From positions 104,767-168,766 of the forward strand of contig CAWEWG010000012.1 of NCBI GenBank assembly GCA_963812795.1: a stretch of 64,000 nt of DNA, given 5' to 3'. The stretch comes from Hyphomicrobium_A sp963812795 (GTDB lineage: Bacteria; Pseudomonadota; Alphaproteobacteria; Rhizobiales; Hyphomicrobiaceae). Positions 1-13,465 of the stretch are shown piece by piece. The translations under genes were made by a program, and so were the position numbers. The notes below the pieces were generated by a model. That model had not been told where the DNA came from. It saw only the letters and a list, made by a program, of their open reading frames with translations, and ran no database searches. The stretch's first letter is position 1; every line of letters begins with the position of its first letter.

Positions 1-513
<513 letters not shown>

Positions 514-598
514 AACCGCCTCCTCGTTCCGCCGCGGTTGGCCGGGGCGCCGCAGGCCGGCCGGCCGCTCTAAGTAGCACACGACGGGGATTTGCCTA

Positions 599-625
599 GA
601 GCGCGCCCCTTGCCAGGGCGCGCTC
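599..625. terminator. Hairpin between tsf and pyrH
   Basis: Perfect 10-bp inverted repeat (GAGCGCGCCC paired with GGGCGCGCTC, 7-nt loop) directly after the tsf stop. No clear T-run follows on the minus strand, so it is more likely an attenuator or RNA-stability hairpin than a complete terminator. Confidence 0.5.
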
Positions 626-637
626 CGGTTTCGTTGA

Positions 638-1565
638 CTAGTTGGAGGCTCCGACCGCCGCGGCAACCTCGGCGGCGAAGTCGTCTTCCTTCTTCTCGAT
701 GCCCTCGCCCAGCGCGAAGCGCACAAAGCCGGTGAGCTTGATGGGGCCGCCCACCTTGCCTTCGGCGTCCTTGAGGGCCTGCGTCACGCTCTTGGAAGGA
801 TCGTGGATGTAGACCTGCTCCAGCAGACAGTTGTCCTTGCCGTAGCTTTTGAGGCCGCTGGCGACGATCTTCTCGATCACCTGCGGGGGCTTGCCCTGGT
901 TCTTGTCGGCGAGGATCGCCTTCTCGCGCGCCAGCGTCTCGGCCGGCACGCCGGCGAGATCGAGGGCAACGGGATTGGTGGCGGCGACATGCATGGCGAG
1001 CTGGCGGGCGAGAGCTCCGAGCTCGTCGGTGTTCTTGCCGGAAGATTTCGAGCGCCACGAGCACGCCGATCTTGCCGAGGCCGGGGGCCACCTGGCTATG
1101 CACGTAGGAGCCGACGACACCCTCGGGCACCTGCAGCGTCGCCGTGCGGCGCAAGCTCATGTTCTCGCCGATGGTGGCGATCAGCTCCTTCACCTGGTCC
1201 TCGACGGTGATCTTCTTGCCGGGATAGGTCGTGGCCAGCAGCTTGGCGACGTCGCCGCCGGCCTTGCCGGCCAGCGCGGCGATGTTCGTCACCATTTCCT
1301 GGAACTGCTCGTTGCGGGCGACGAAGTCGGTCTCCGAGTTGACCTCGACGACCGAGCCGGACTTGCCCGCCACGTTGATGCCGATGAGGCCCTCGGCGGC
1401 AATGCGCCCGGCCTTCTTGGCGGCCTTCGACAGACCCTTCTTGCGCAGCCAGTCGATGGCGGCCTCGATGTCGCCTTTGACCTCGGTGAGGGCCGCCTTG
1501 CAGTCCATCATGCCGGCGCCGGTCTTGTCGCGCAGTTCCTTCACGAGACTCGCGGAAATCGTCAT
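638..1565 (-). CDS. tsf: Elongation factor Ts, one apparent frameshift
   Basis: EF-Ts is the nucleotide exchange factor that regenerates EF-Tu-GTP. The N-terminal UBA-like part (MTISASLVKELRDKTGAG, then MMDCKAALTE) and the core motif EVNSETDFVARNEQF are intact. Near 1046-1048 the frame is lost: the first frame reads GVLVALEI and then nonsense, while the shifted frame resumes SSGKNTDELGALARQLAMHV and runs to VAAAVGASN. Removing one A from an AAA run (TTT on the plus strand) gives an uninterrupted protein of about 308 residues, normal for the family. EF-Ts is essential, so a sequence error is likelier than a pseudogene. It lies between rpsB and pyrH. Confidence 0.93.
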
Positions 1566-1648
1566 GTCTCAGCTCATTGCTTGGCAGGCGCGTCGTGGCG
1601 CCCGCGGGTTGACTGGAGGCCGAAGCCGCCGCCGCAGCGGCAGCCTTC

Positions 1649-2635
1649 TTAGACGGCCCTCGCCTCGACCAGCTTCTTGGCCTGCTCGGTCCACTTCTCG
1701 GTCTCGATCTGACCCTTGAGCCTCAGCTTGCGATCGAGGGCGCCGGTCTGCTCGGCGTCGAGATCGGCGATCTGCCAGTAGTGGAACACGCCCGCGTCGT
1801 TGAGGCGCTGCTCGAGCTTCGGCGTGATGCCGGTGATCCGCTTCAGGTCGTCGGGCTCGCCACGCGCGGCCTCGATGCCCTTGAACACGGCCGGCAGCGC
1901 CTCGGCGGGCGGCGACTCGGAAGCACCGACGTCAACGCCGGACGACGACTGGCTGCGCTCCAGGCCATCGAGCGCGGCGCGTGCGATGAGATCGCAATAC
2001 AGCGTGATGGCGCGGCCGGCGTCGTCGTTGCCCGGAATCGGGAAGTCGATGCCGTCCGGATCGCAGTTGGTGTCGACGATGGCGACGATCGGAATGCCCA
2101 GCTTGCGGGCTTCCTGGATGGCGATGCTCTCCTTGTTCGTGTCGATGACGAACAAGAGGTCGGGCGTGCCGCCCATGTCCTTGATGCCGCCGAGAGCCTG
2201 GTTCAGCTTCTCGCGCTCGCGCGTCAGCGTCAGCACCTCTTTCTTGGTGCGGCCCTGCGGGTCGGCGAGAATGTCGTCGAGCTGGCGCAGACGGCGGATC
2301 GACTGGGAGATGGTCTTCCAGTTGGTCAGCGTGCCGCCGAACCAGCGATGATTGATGAAGTACTGGGCGCTGCGTTTGGCACTGTCGGCGATCGAATCCG
2401 AGGCCTGACGCTTGGTCGCCACGTACAGCACGCGGCCGCCATTGGCGACGGTATCGGAGATCTTGACCAGCGCCTGATGCAGCATCGGCGTCGTCTGCGT
2501 CAGATCGATAATATGGATGTTGTTGCGGGCGCCATAGATGAAGGGCGCCATCTTGGGATTCCAGCGATGCGACTGGTGACCGAAGTGCACGCCAGCTTCC
2601 AAAAGCTGACGCATGTTGAACGCGGGAAGCGCCAT
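1649..2635 (-). CDS. rpsB: 30S ribosomal protein S2 with C-terminal extension
   Basis: S2 binds the 30S subunit and helps recruit S1. Residues 1 to about 235 are standard S2 (MALPAFNMRQLLEAGVHFGH, RWFGGTLTNWKTI, PDLLFVIDTNKE). At 328 residues it is much longer than the roughly 240 of E. coli S2. After an acidic Ser/Pro linker, the last 65 residues (starting near DDLKRITGITPKLEQRLNDA) look like a helix-hairpin-helix nucleic-acid-binding module of the kind also appended to some alphaproteobacterial ribosomal proteins. An AAAGGA motif sits 7 nt before the ATG. It begins the rpsB-tsf-pyrH operon and is divergent from the DUF155 gene. Confidence 0.95.
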   Translation of the reverse strand: MALPAFNMRQLLEAGVHFGHQSHRWNPKMAPFIYGARNNIHIIDLTQTTPMLHQALVKISDTVANGGRVLYVATKRQASDSIADSAKRSAQYFINHRWFGGTLTNWKTISQSIRRLRQLDDILADPQGRTKKEVLTLTREREKLNQALGGIKDMGGTPDLLFVIDTNKESIAIQEARKLGIPIVAIVDTNCDPDGIDFPIPGNDDAGRAITLYCDLIARAALDGLERSQSSSGVDVGASESPPAEALPAVFKGIEAARGEPDDLKRITGITPKLEQRLNDAGVFHYWQIADLDAEQTGALDRKLRLKGQIETEKWTEQAKKLVEARAV

Positions 2636-2836
2636 GGGGTAGTCCTTTTCCGGTTGTTCCTCCGTGAACCCGAGAGAAGACGGGGTTACCGTCCACCGGA
2701 GCGCAGGGCGGGGCTTTTAATCCACCCGGCGCGAGGTTCACGTGTGAGATGGCGCGCTTATAGTGTCTACACCCAGAAATGACAAGGTCGGCCCCGCCTG
2801 AGCTATCGCTAAGGCCGCCGGGGGCGGGAAAGTCGC

Positions 2837-3619
2837 ATGAGCAACAGAGAAATCAACGTCAGGGCGCTGCAGCTCGGCGAGCGCATCGAAGTCAAGGGGC
2901 TGGAGCGCGAGGACGCCTTCTCCAGCGTCCCCCTCGCCTTCCGCACCAGCGGCGAGGGCATCGCCGTCCTCTTCAAGTCGGGCGCCGCGGTGTTCATCGG
3001 CATGAACCCGGTCGACGAGGAGGCGCTGATCCGCGGCCTTGCCGAGCGTATCATCGAGCCGCTGGTCGAGCGCGAGACGGAGACCGTGCGGCTGATCGTC
3101 AAGTCGGACGAGGACGCCACGCTGTCTCCCTCGGGCGACCTGCAGATCAAGTCAGCCGATAACGACCGGCTGCTGCTCGTCGCCGAGGCGCTGGCGATGA
3201 GCGTCGCCTTCGCCTACGACGAGCGGCGCATCGCCGTCGCCTTCGACCGCATCGAGGAAATCGCCAAGACGCTGCAGAAGCGGCATCTGCCGCGCAGCCC
3301 GCAGGGCGACCTCTTGGAGCAAATCGGCGAAGCGTTGCTGATCCAGCAGCGGCTCGCGGTGCGCGTCGACCTCGACGACAAGCCCGACGTGTTGTGGGAC
3401 CATCCGGAGCTGGAGCGCTTCTGGGCGCGCCTCGTCGACGAATACGACCTGACGCAGCGCGGCCTTGCCATCTCGCGCAAGCTGGACGTGATCCGCGGCA
3501 CCGCCGATACGCTCGTCGATCTCTTCGCGACGCGCACCAGCCACCGGCTGGAGTGGTACATCATCGCCCTGATCGGCATCGAGATCGGCCTCAGCCTCTA
3601 CGATCGCTTCCTGAAGTAG
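2837..3619 (+). CDS. DUF155 / RMND1-YagE family membrane-anchored protein
   Basis: A 260-residue protein with the DUF155 (Rmd1/YagE) layout: an alpha/beta N-terminal half, a helical region with YDERRIAVAFDRIEEIAKTL, the late motif LDVIRGTADTLVDLFATR, and one C-terminal membrane span (WYIIALIGIEIGLSLYDRFL). Eukaryotic relatives are mitochondrial and linked to translation or meiotic division; the bacterial role is not established. It is a single gene on the plus strand, divergent from rpsB, with no clear operon partner. The family call is good; a function cannot be given from sequence. Confidence 0.8.
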   Translation: MSNREINVRALQLGERIEVKGLEREDAFSSVPLAFRTSGEGIAVLFKSGAAVFIGMNPVDEEALIRGLAERIIEPLVERETETVRLIVKSDEDATLSPSGDLQIKSADNDRLLLVAEALAMSVAFAYDERRIAVAFDRIEEIAKTLQKRHLPRSPQGDLLEQIGEALLIQQRLAVRVDLDDKPDVLWDHPELERFWARLVDEYDLTQRGLAISRKLDVIRGTADTLVDLFATRTSHRLEWYIIALIGIEIGLSLYDRFLK

Positions 3620-3778
3620 GCGACAGGAGCTTCGACAAGCTTCGTGTGCGGGGAGCTTGAGTGAGCTTCTGGCCCGCGAAGCGGGCAAGGGCGCAAGGCG
3701 CCCCGGCGCGAGCGCCGGCCATCAGCTCGCGCCATGCTCGCCGCATGCAAAGCCTCTTTCAGCTCGTGTCAGGCACTA

Positions 3779-4612
3779 TTAACGCGTCAACTCGGCGCGC
3801 TGATCCTTGGCGCGGCGCGGATGCGGCACCGGCATGTTGTCCGGCCGATCGGCACGGCTCGTGGCGCTGTTGATCGGCAGGCACCCCTTGAAGCGGTCGG
3901 CGGCCTGCTCCGAGACGATGGCGATGGCGGTGAAGCCCTTGCTACTCCACTCCTGCAGCACGGTGATGCGCTCTTCCGGCATGCCGATGCGGGCGTTGGT
4001 GCCGGCTTCGGCACCGTCCCAGACGTGGACGAAGATGCACGAGCCGGCCTTGGCGCCGCGCCGCGCCGGATAGTCGACCATCAGGCCGCGCCGCAGACCC
4101 GGCACCGCCGACATGTCCTCGCTGCTCTTGGTCGTCGCCGCGAGGCGCTTGTCGACGATCCTGCCGTAGAGGAGCGAGGTGGGGTCGTCGACGCAGAAGC
4201 TCTTGCCGGCCTGCAGTTTGGTGTAGCCGCTGACCTTGCTCGCCTCGAAGCCGAACGGCCCGGCGATGCGGAAGATGCCGGCCGGGGTGCGCTTGTCGCC
4301 CTCGCGCTTGACCGGCTCGTCCTTCTTGGCGAGGTGATGGAAATCCTCGGCCCAGCCGATGCCGGCGGCGCCGACCACGGCAGGCTCGGGCTGCGCCGCG
4401 CGCTCCCAGGTGGCGTCGGCCGGCGTCTTGCGCGTGAAGATGTGCAGCGTCGCTTTCACCGACGTCATGTCGGGCACAGTGACGATGAAGAGCCGTGTTG
4501 CCCTGTGCAGCGGACGCGGGCAAAAGTTCGCGGCAGCTTCGGGAGCGATGAAGACGAGCACCAGCGCGGTGCTGAGGATGAGACGAAGCACGATACGCAG
4601 CCCTTTGCACAA
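3779..4612 (-). CDS. Secreted L,D-transpeptidase-fold protein, catalytic Cys apparently replaced
   Basis: A 277-residue protein with an N-terminal signal or anchor helix (IVLRLILSTALVLVFIAP). The middle resembles YkuD-type L,D-transpeptidases of the COG3786 kind: KRTPAGIFRIAGPFGF, LMVDYPARRG, then GSCIFVHVW with the family His. The usual catalytic segment T-x-G-C-x-x-x-P is here TNARIGMP, so Arg stands where the nucleophilic Cys is expected. It may be inactive as a transpeptidase or belong to a divergent subgroup. It lies 34 bp downstream of dnaE in the same direction. The fold assignment is fairly confident; activity is doubtful. Confidence 0.65.
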   Translation of the reverse strand: MCKGLRIVLRLILSTALVLVFIAPEAAANFCPRPLHRATRLFIVTVPDMTSVKATLHIFTRKTPADATWERAAQPEPAVVGAAGIGWAEDFHHLAKKDEPVKREGDKRTPAGIFRIAGPFGFEASKVSGYTKLQAGKSFCVDDPTSLLYGRIVDKRLAATTKSSEDMSAVPGLRRGLMVDYPARRGAKAGSCIFVHVWDGAEAGTNARIGMPEERITVLQEWSSKGFTAIAIVSEQAADRFKGCLPINSATSRADRPDNMPVPHPRRAKDQRAELTR

Positions 4613-4646
4613 ATTTTATCGGTCGTGTGCTGGGGCAAGCCTACGT

Positions 4647-8196
<3,550 letters not shown>

Positions 8197-8266
8197 GCCC
8201 CAAACTTAGACCACGCGGCTGGGGTGCCCAAGCGCGGCGAGGCGCCTATCCCGCGCCGTCCACCGC

Positions 8267-9040
8267 TCAGCGCACCGAGGCGGGCGCGACCTCGACCAGC
8301 AGGCCGTCTTCCAGGCGCAGCACGCGGTCCATGCGGCGCGCCAGCTCCAGGTTGTGGGTGGCGATAAGCGCGGCGACACCGGTGGTGTGGATGAGATGCA
8401 ACAGCGCGTCGAAGACGTGCTCGGCGGTGTGCGGATCGAGGTTGCCGGTCGGCTCGTCGGCGAGGATGAGGCGCGGATCGTTGGCCAGCGCGCGGGCGAT
8501 GGCCGTGCGCTGCTGCTCGCCGCCCGACAATTGCGCGGGGCGGTGACTGACGCGGTCGGCGAGACCCAGCGCGCCCAGCATCTGCGCGGCGCGCTGCGCG
8601 GCGACGCGGCGGCTGCGGCCGAGGATCATCTGCGGGATGACGACGTTCTCGAGCGCGGAGAACTCCGGCAGCAGTTGGTGGAACTGATAGACGAAGCCCA
8701 TCTGCACGCGGCGCACGCGCGTGCGGTCGGCGTCGCCCATGCCGGTGCAGTCCTTACCGTTAATAATCACATGGCCGCCGTCCGGGGTCTCGAGCAGGCC
8801 AGCGATGTGCAGCAGCGTCGACTTGCCGGCGCCCGAGGGTCCGACCAACGCCACCGCCTGCCCGGGCCGGATATCGGCCGAGGCACCATTGAGCACGGCG
8901 ATTTTGCGCGGCCCCTGGTGGAACGTGCGTACCAGCCGGTCGAGCCGCAGCACGGGAAGCGACGACGCATATTCACGCACCTCTCGCACGTCTCGCACGG
9001 ATTGCAGCTCCTCGGCCAAGGCTTGCATGCGGTCGCTCAT
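8267..9040 (-). CDS. lolD: Lipoprotein-releasing system ATP-binding protein
   Basis: ABC ATPase that powers release of outer-membrane lipoproteins from the inner membrane to LolA. It has Walker A GPSGAGKST, signature LSGGEQQR, Walker B RLILADEPTGNLD and the switch His in ALIATHNLELA. The 257-residue product starts MSDRMQALAEELQS; its ATG overlaps the stop of the upstream permease gene by 4 nt (ATGA), which fixes this start and implies translational coupling. The lolC-lolD-dnaE order is typical of Rhizobiales. Confidence 0.93.
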   Translation of the reverse strand: MSDRMQALAEELQSVRDVREVREYASSLPVLRLDRLVRTFHQGPRKIAVLNGASADIRPGQAVALVGPSGAGKSTLLHIAGLLETPDGGHVIINGKDCTGMGDADRTRVRRVQMGFVYQFHQLLPEFSALENVVIPQMILGRSRRVAAQRAAQMLGALGLADRVSHRPAQLSGGEQQRTAIARALANDPRLILADEPTGNLDPHTAEHVFDALLHLIHTTGVAALIATHNLELARRMDRVLRLEDGLLVEVAPASVR

Positions 9041-10377
9041 TCGTAGCGCAGAGCCTCGACTGGATCGAGCGTGGAAGCGCGCCACGAGGGATAGAGCGTG
9101 GCGAGCACGGATACGGCGAGCGCCATGAGGACGATGGTTGCCGTCTCGCGCGGCTCCATGTCGGCTGGCAGGCGCGTCAGATAGTAGACGTTGGGGTCGA
9201 ACAGGGTGGTGCTGGTCATCCAAGAGACCAGTTCGCGAATTCTTTCGATGTTGAGGCAGAAGACGACGCCGAGGATCAGCCCGGCGATGGTGCCGACGAC
9301 GCCGATGGAGGCGCCGGTGATGAGGAACACGCGCATCATCGCCCCGCGCGTCGCCCCCATGGTGCGCAGGATGGCGACGTCGCGCCCCTTGTCCTTCACC
9401 AGCATCATCAGGCCCGAAATGATGTTGAGCGCGGCGACGAGCACGATGAGCGACAGGATGATGAACATGACGTTGCGCTCGACCTCGAGCACGGTGAAGA
9501 ACGTCTCGTTGCGCGCCCGCCAGTCGGAAACATGATTGGTCGGGCCGGAGATGCCCTTGATCTCGCGCACATAGCTGTCGATGCGCTCGGGATGATTGAC
9601 GACGACCTCGATGGCGTCGACCTCCTCCCCGCGCGCGAAGTAGCGCTGCGCTTCCAGCAGCGGCATGAACACCATGGTGCGGTCGTATTCCGCCATGCCC
9701 ATCTCGAACAGCGCCGAGATGACGTAGGGCTTGGTACGCGGCGCCGTGCCGAACGGCGTCGAGGCGCCGCGCGGGGAAACGAGCGTGATCGTGTCGCCGA
9801 CGTTGACGCGCAGCATGTTGGCAAGGCGCGTGCCGATGGCAATGCCGGAACCCTGACCGAAGCCGTCGAGCGAGCCGTAGCGGATGTTGTCGAACACGAG
9901 CGGCAGCGAGCGCAGCCCGTCCTCGGTCATGCCGCGGACCAGCGCACCCGTCGCCTGCACGGCGGAGGAGACCATGACCTGGCCCTCGATCAGCGGCATC
10001 GCCGACTTGACGCCGGGCACCGCTGCGATGCGCTTGGCCACCGCGTCGTAGTCCTCGAAGGGCCCGCCGATCTTGTTGACGATGACGTGGCCGTTGAGAC
10101 CGAGGATCTTGGAGAACAGCTCGTTGCGGAAGCCGTTCATCACCGCCATGACGATGATCAGCGTGGCGACGCCGAGCATGATGCCGGTAAACGAGAAGCC
10201 GGCGATGACGGAGATAAAGCCTTCGGCGCGGCGAGCGCGCAGATAACGGGAGGCCAGCATCCATTCGTAGGCCGAGAACGGCAGGGTATCCCGCGTGGCC
10301 TCAGCCGTAACTGGCTTGCCCATTGCTGCCGAAGCCGCGCGCGCCATGCCGCAAGTTCCCCCGTGTTCCGAGCCCAC
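9037..10377 (-). CDS. lolC: Lipoprotein-releasing system permease LolC/LolE
   Basis: Inner-membrane permease of the Lol exporter, MacB/FtsX fold. One membrane segment lies near the N-terminus (GFSFTGIMLGVATLIIVMAV, then MNGFRNELFSKILGLNGHV), followed by a large periplasmic domain. Three C-terminal segments follow (VMFIILSLIVLVAALNIISG, ASIGVVGTIAGLILGVVF, ATIVLMALAVSVLATLYPSW), ending DPVEALRYE. At 446 residues it is slightly long because of the chosen start; ATGs at 10347 or 10323 give a more usual N-terminus. Most alphaproteobacteria have one LolC/E-type permease acting as a homodimer, so LolC versus LolE is arbitrary. Confidence 0.9.
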   Translation of the reverse strand: MGSEHGGTCGMARAASAAMGKPVTAEATRDTLPFSAYEWMLASRYLRARRAEGFISVIAGFSFTGIMLGVATLIIVMAVMNGFRNELFSKILGLNGHVIVNKIGGPFEDYDAVAKRIAAVPGVKSAMPLIEGQVMVSSAVQATGALVRGMTEDGLRSLPLVFDNIRYGSLDGFGQGSGIAIGTRLANMLRVNVGDTITLVSPRGASTPFGTAPRTKPYVISALFEMGMAEYDRTMVFMPLLEAQRYFARGEEVDAIEVVVNHPERIDSYVREIKGISGPTNHVSDWRARNETFFTVLEVERNVMFIILSLIVLVAALNIISGLMMLVKDKGRDVAILRTMGATRGAMMRVFLITGASIGVVGTIAGLILGVVFCLNIERIRELVSWMTSTTLFDPNVYYLTRLPADMEPRETATIVLMALAVSVLATLYPSWRASTLDPVEALRYE

Positions 10378-10556
10378 TTACGTAGGCGCGCATCTAGACG
10401 AGATTGCGCCGGCCCTGCACCGCTTCGATAAGCTACGCAACCGTCGGTGTCATCCCGCGAAACTCCGGGGCAGAGCTACCGCCGCAATCGGGCCAGATTG
10501 CGTTGCGCACGAAGCCGGTCAGGCCGTTGCAACCACGCGCGAAACCCGCGCCCTTC

Positions 10557-12090
10557 CTAGTAGGCGCGGCCGACCAGCACGTACTCCCGCGCCGGATCCC
10601 CCGTGAACAGGCAGGCCCCCTCAGCCGGCTTTTGGTCGAGCGGGGCATTGCGAATCGTCAGCTTGAGCGATTTTAACCTTTCCGCCGATCGCATCCAGCG
10701 TGGCTCCTTCCGGCTTCGACCAGGCGACGTTGGCCCAGCCCTTGAAGTCGCCGCCTTCGTCGTCTGCCTCGGCCGCGCCGAAATATTCGACGAGCGCGTC
10801 GAACGTCTTGATGCCGGAGACGATGTTGCCATCGAGGCGCGCCTTGGCTTCGGCAAAGAGCCGCGCTTGAATTTCATCGAGAAGCTTTTGCGCGCCGGAG
10901 ACGAACTCCGCCCGCGGCGAGGTATGCGAGACGATCTTGTCGCCGTCGCGCAGCGCATCGCGGCGCATGTACGTCACGTTGCCGCCGGCGGCATCCCGCC
11001 CGCCGATTTCGACGATCACCGGCGCGCCACGGCGCACCCAGTTCCAGCGCTTCTCGGCCGACTTCACCGGCTTGGCATCGACGAGCACGCGGATGCCGGC
11101 GGCCTTCAGCTCCTTCTCGAGCGCGGCACAGTAGTCGAGCAGCTCTTGATCTTCCGGCTTGTCGCGCAGCATGGGCACGATGACGATCTGGCGCGGCGCA
11201 ATTTTCGGCGGCAGCCGCAGACCGTCGTCGTCGCCGTGCGTCATGATCACGCCGCCGATCAGGCGGGTCGACACGCCCCAGCTCGTCGTATGGCAATAGG
11301 CGAGCTGGCCTTCGCGGTTCTGGAACTGGATGTTCTGCGCTTTGGCGAAGTGCGTGCCGAGATAGTGCGAGGTGCCGGCCTGCAACGCCTTGCCGTCCTG
11401 CATCATCGCCTCGATCGAGTAGGTATTGTCGGCGCCGGGGAAGCGCTCGTTGGCGGGCTTCTCGCCGGCGATGACCGGCATGGCAAGGACGTTCTCGGCG
11501 AACTCGCGATAGACCTCGAGCATCTTCAGCGTCTCGCCCATGGCTTCGTCGCGGTCGGCGTGCGCGGTGTGCCCCTCCTGCCAGAGGAATTCCGTGGTGC
11601 GCAGGAAGAGGCGCGTGCGCATTTCCCAGCGCACGACGTTGGCCCACTGGTTGATGAGCAGCGGCAGATCGCGATAGCTCTTGATCCAGCGCTGGAACGC
11701 ATCGCCGATGATCGTCTCCGACGTCGGCCGCACGATCAGCGGCTCCTCGAGCTTGGCGTCGGGATCGACCACCAGCTTGCCGCCTTCGTTCTTCAGGCGG
11801 TGGTGCGTGACGACCGCCATCTCCTTGGCGAAGCCTTCGACGTGCTCGGCCTCCTTGGCGATGAAGCTCATCGGAATGAACAGCGGGAAGTAACAGTTCT
11901 CGTGGCCCGTTTCCTTGATGCGCGTATCGAGCTCGGCCTGGATGCGCTCCCAAACGCCCCAGCCCCACGGCTTGATGATCATGCAGCCGCGCACGGGGCT
12001 CGTCTCGGCCATGTCGCCGTCGCGCACGGCGGCTTGGTACCACTCGGGGAAATCCTGCTCGCGGGTGACGGTCAGCGCGCGCTTGCTCAT
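10557..12090 (-). CDS. proS: Prolyl-tRNA synthetase, short archaeal/eukaryotic-like type, one apparent frameshift
   Basis: Class II synthetase charging tRNA-Pro. It begins MSKRALTVTREQDFPEWYQA and has motif 2 RTRLFLRTTEFLWQEGHTAH and THGDDDGLRLPPKIAPRQIV. There is no large insertion (editing) domain, so it is the roughly 500-residue archaeal/eukaryote-like class. The frame is lost at an AAAA run (TTTT at 10671-10674): the first frame ends in nonsense, while one base fewer gives SLKLTIRNAPLDQKPAEGAC and the typical C-terminal end VGRAY. The corrected length is about 510 residues. It lies upstream of lolC. Confidence 0.93.
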
Positions 12091-12656
12091 CGGCCCGCCT
12101 CCAGCGTGTCCGCAGCCGATCGGGCTTGCCTTGGCGAAACCGGCGGGAGGAAGCGGGAATGGCGCATGTCGGGCCGATCTTCAGGATGGCGCCGCGGATC
12201 GCGCGCGGCGCGTGTTTTGGGCTCTCGCGGGCCCCCAAAAGCAGGGCCGGTGTGCGCGGCTGGTAGCGTTAAACCGCGCGGGAGGCAATCCCAGGTCGGC
12301 CCGGCACTGTGCGCAGTTTTTAAGCGGCACCTAGGTGGTGCTGACGCTTGCGAAATGACGTATACGCCGAGTGCGCTGCACCATTGATTGCACGCGCGAA
12401 TTGCAGGTCGTCGAGCTCGAAAAAATTTTCGCATCGGTGCATGAAGCCGCGTGACAGAAGGCCGCGTGTCGAGTAAACGTACTCGCCATAAGGGTGGGTC
12501 ATAAGCCGCATCAACAAGTGGCAGATAGCCCAAGTCTAGGGAAGACACGGCGCGGAAAGACTACCCATAGAGGCGGTCAATCATGTGCCCAACGTGTTGA
12601 GCGCACTGCAAATTGCGGAAGCGCTCCACGAACACAATAATAAAAAGAAGATGCGC
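12091..12656. other. Region upstream of proS, no confident gene
   Basis: About 570 bp separate proS from the DUF1467 terminator. It should hold the proS promoter, but no clear -35/-10 pair stands out. The only protein-like frame is a minus-strand stretch at 12320-12517 (65 codons, TTG start, with HPYGEYVYSTRGLLSRGF and a Lys/His-rich end). It has no obvious ribosome-binding site, so it is left as a weak possibility. Confidence 0.4.
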
Positions 12657-12685
12657 AAGAGCAAGGTTCAATGGACCTTGCTCTT
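12657..12685 (-). terminator. Rho-independent terminator ending the nuo-to-DUF1467 run
   Basis: Perfect 11-bp stem AAGAGCAAGGT / ACCTTGCTCTT with a 7-nt loop, followed on the minus strand by GCGCATCTTCTTTTTATT. It lies 27 bp after the DUF1467 stop and is the clearest terminator in the core region. It marks the likely 3' end of the long transcript that contains nuo, birA, rnj and mce. Confidence 0.8.
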
Positions 12686-12711
12686 CGCGCGTTTGTGCGC
12701 GCGCTGCCCGC

Positions 12712-12963
12712 TCACCAGGGGAACGTCTCCGGCGTGATCACTTTATAGACGATCGCCCCATAAACGAGCGCGAAGACGATGCTCGCCACCAGCGTGTTGA
12801 TGAGGAAGATGCGCCCGATGCGGACCTTCGCCGGCGCGCTGCCGGGCGTGCCGGGCACGACGCTGCCCGCCTCGTCCTGCGTGTGCACGCCGAAGGGCAG
12901 CACGGCGAACAGCACGATCCACCAGATGAAGATGTAGATGGCGACGGCCATCACATTGTCCAT
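12712..12963 (-). CDS. DUF1467 family small membrane protein
   Basis: An 83-residue protein of two membrane segments (VAIYIFIWWIVLFAVLPFGV and INTLVASIVFALVYGAIVY) separated by a hydrophilic loop with HTQDEAGSVVPGTPGSAP and KVRIGRIF, the pattern of DUF1467. It starts MDNVMAVAI. The function is unknown. It sits between mce and proS, a conserved location in Rhizobiales, 25 bp after the mce stop, and is the last gene before the terminator. Confidence 0.85.
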   Translation of the reverse strand: MDNVMAVAIYIFIWWIVLFAVLPFGVHTQDEAGSVVPGTPGSAPAKVRIGRIFLINTLVASIVFALVYGAIVYKVITPETFPW

Positions 12964-12988
12964 GGGCGTACTCCTTGGGCGGCGCCGC

Positions 12989-13393
12989 TCAGGCCTGCTC
13001 CAGCTCCACCAGCGTACCGCAGAAATCCTTCGGGTGCAGGAACAGCACCGGCTTGCCGTGGGCGCCGATCTTGGGCGTGCCGTCGCCGAGCACCCGGGCA
13101 CCCTGCGCCTTCAGCTTGTCGCGGGCGGCAAGAATGTCGTCGACCTCATAGCAGACGTGGTGGATGCCCCCGTCCGGGCTCTTTTCCAGGAACTTGGCGA
13201 TGGGGGAGCTGGCGCCCATCGGCTCCAGGAGCTCGATCTTGGTGTTCGGCAGATTGATGAACACGACGGTGACGCCGTGCTCGGGCTGCGGCAGCGGCGG
13301 CGTGACTTCGGCGCCCAGCCCGTCGCGATAGACGGCGGTCGCCGCGGCGAGATCCTTCACCGCGATGGCAACGTGATTGAGACGTCCGATCAT
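12989..13393 (-). CDS. mce: Methylmalonyl-CoA epimerase
   Basis: A glyoxalase/VOC-fold epimerase interconverting the (R) and (S) forms of methylmalonyl-CoA in propionyl-CoA metabolism. The 134-residue protein shows the metal and substrate-binding elements LNHVAIAVKDLAAA, VVFINLPNTKIELLEPMG, GGIHHVCYEVDDI and KDFCGTLVELEQA. Metal ligands are expected at His in LNHVAI, Gln/Glu in the middle strand, His in GGIHH and the C-terminal Glu. The RNase J-epimerase-DUF1467 order is common in this group. The family and length match well. Confidence 0.92.
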   Translation of the reverse strand: MIGRLNHVAIAVKDLAAATAVYRDGLGAEVTPPLPQPEHGVTVVFINLPNTKIELLEPMGASSPIAKFLEKSPDGGIHHVCYEVDDILAARDKLKAQGARVLGDGTPKIGAHGKPVLFLHPKDFCGTLVELEQA

Positions 13394-13465
13394 CGAAGCT
13401 TCCTCTAGTGTCCTTTGCGAGCGATTGCCTCTCGCCGGCGGCTGCGCGAGACGCGCTGCCGGGCC

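Noticed and set aside
8267..10264. One 665-codon frame joining an Arg/His-rich segment with LolD
   Set aside because: Only the part from 9040 onward is LolD; the upstream part is an out-of-frame reading of the lolC gene, which overlaps by ATGA.
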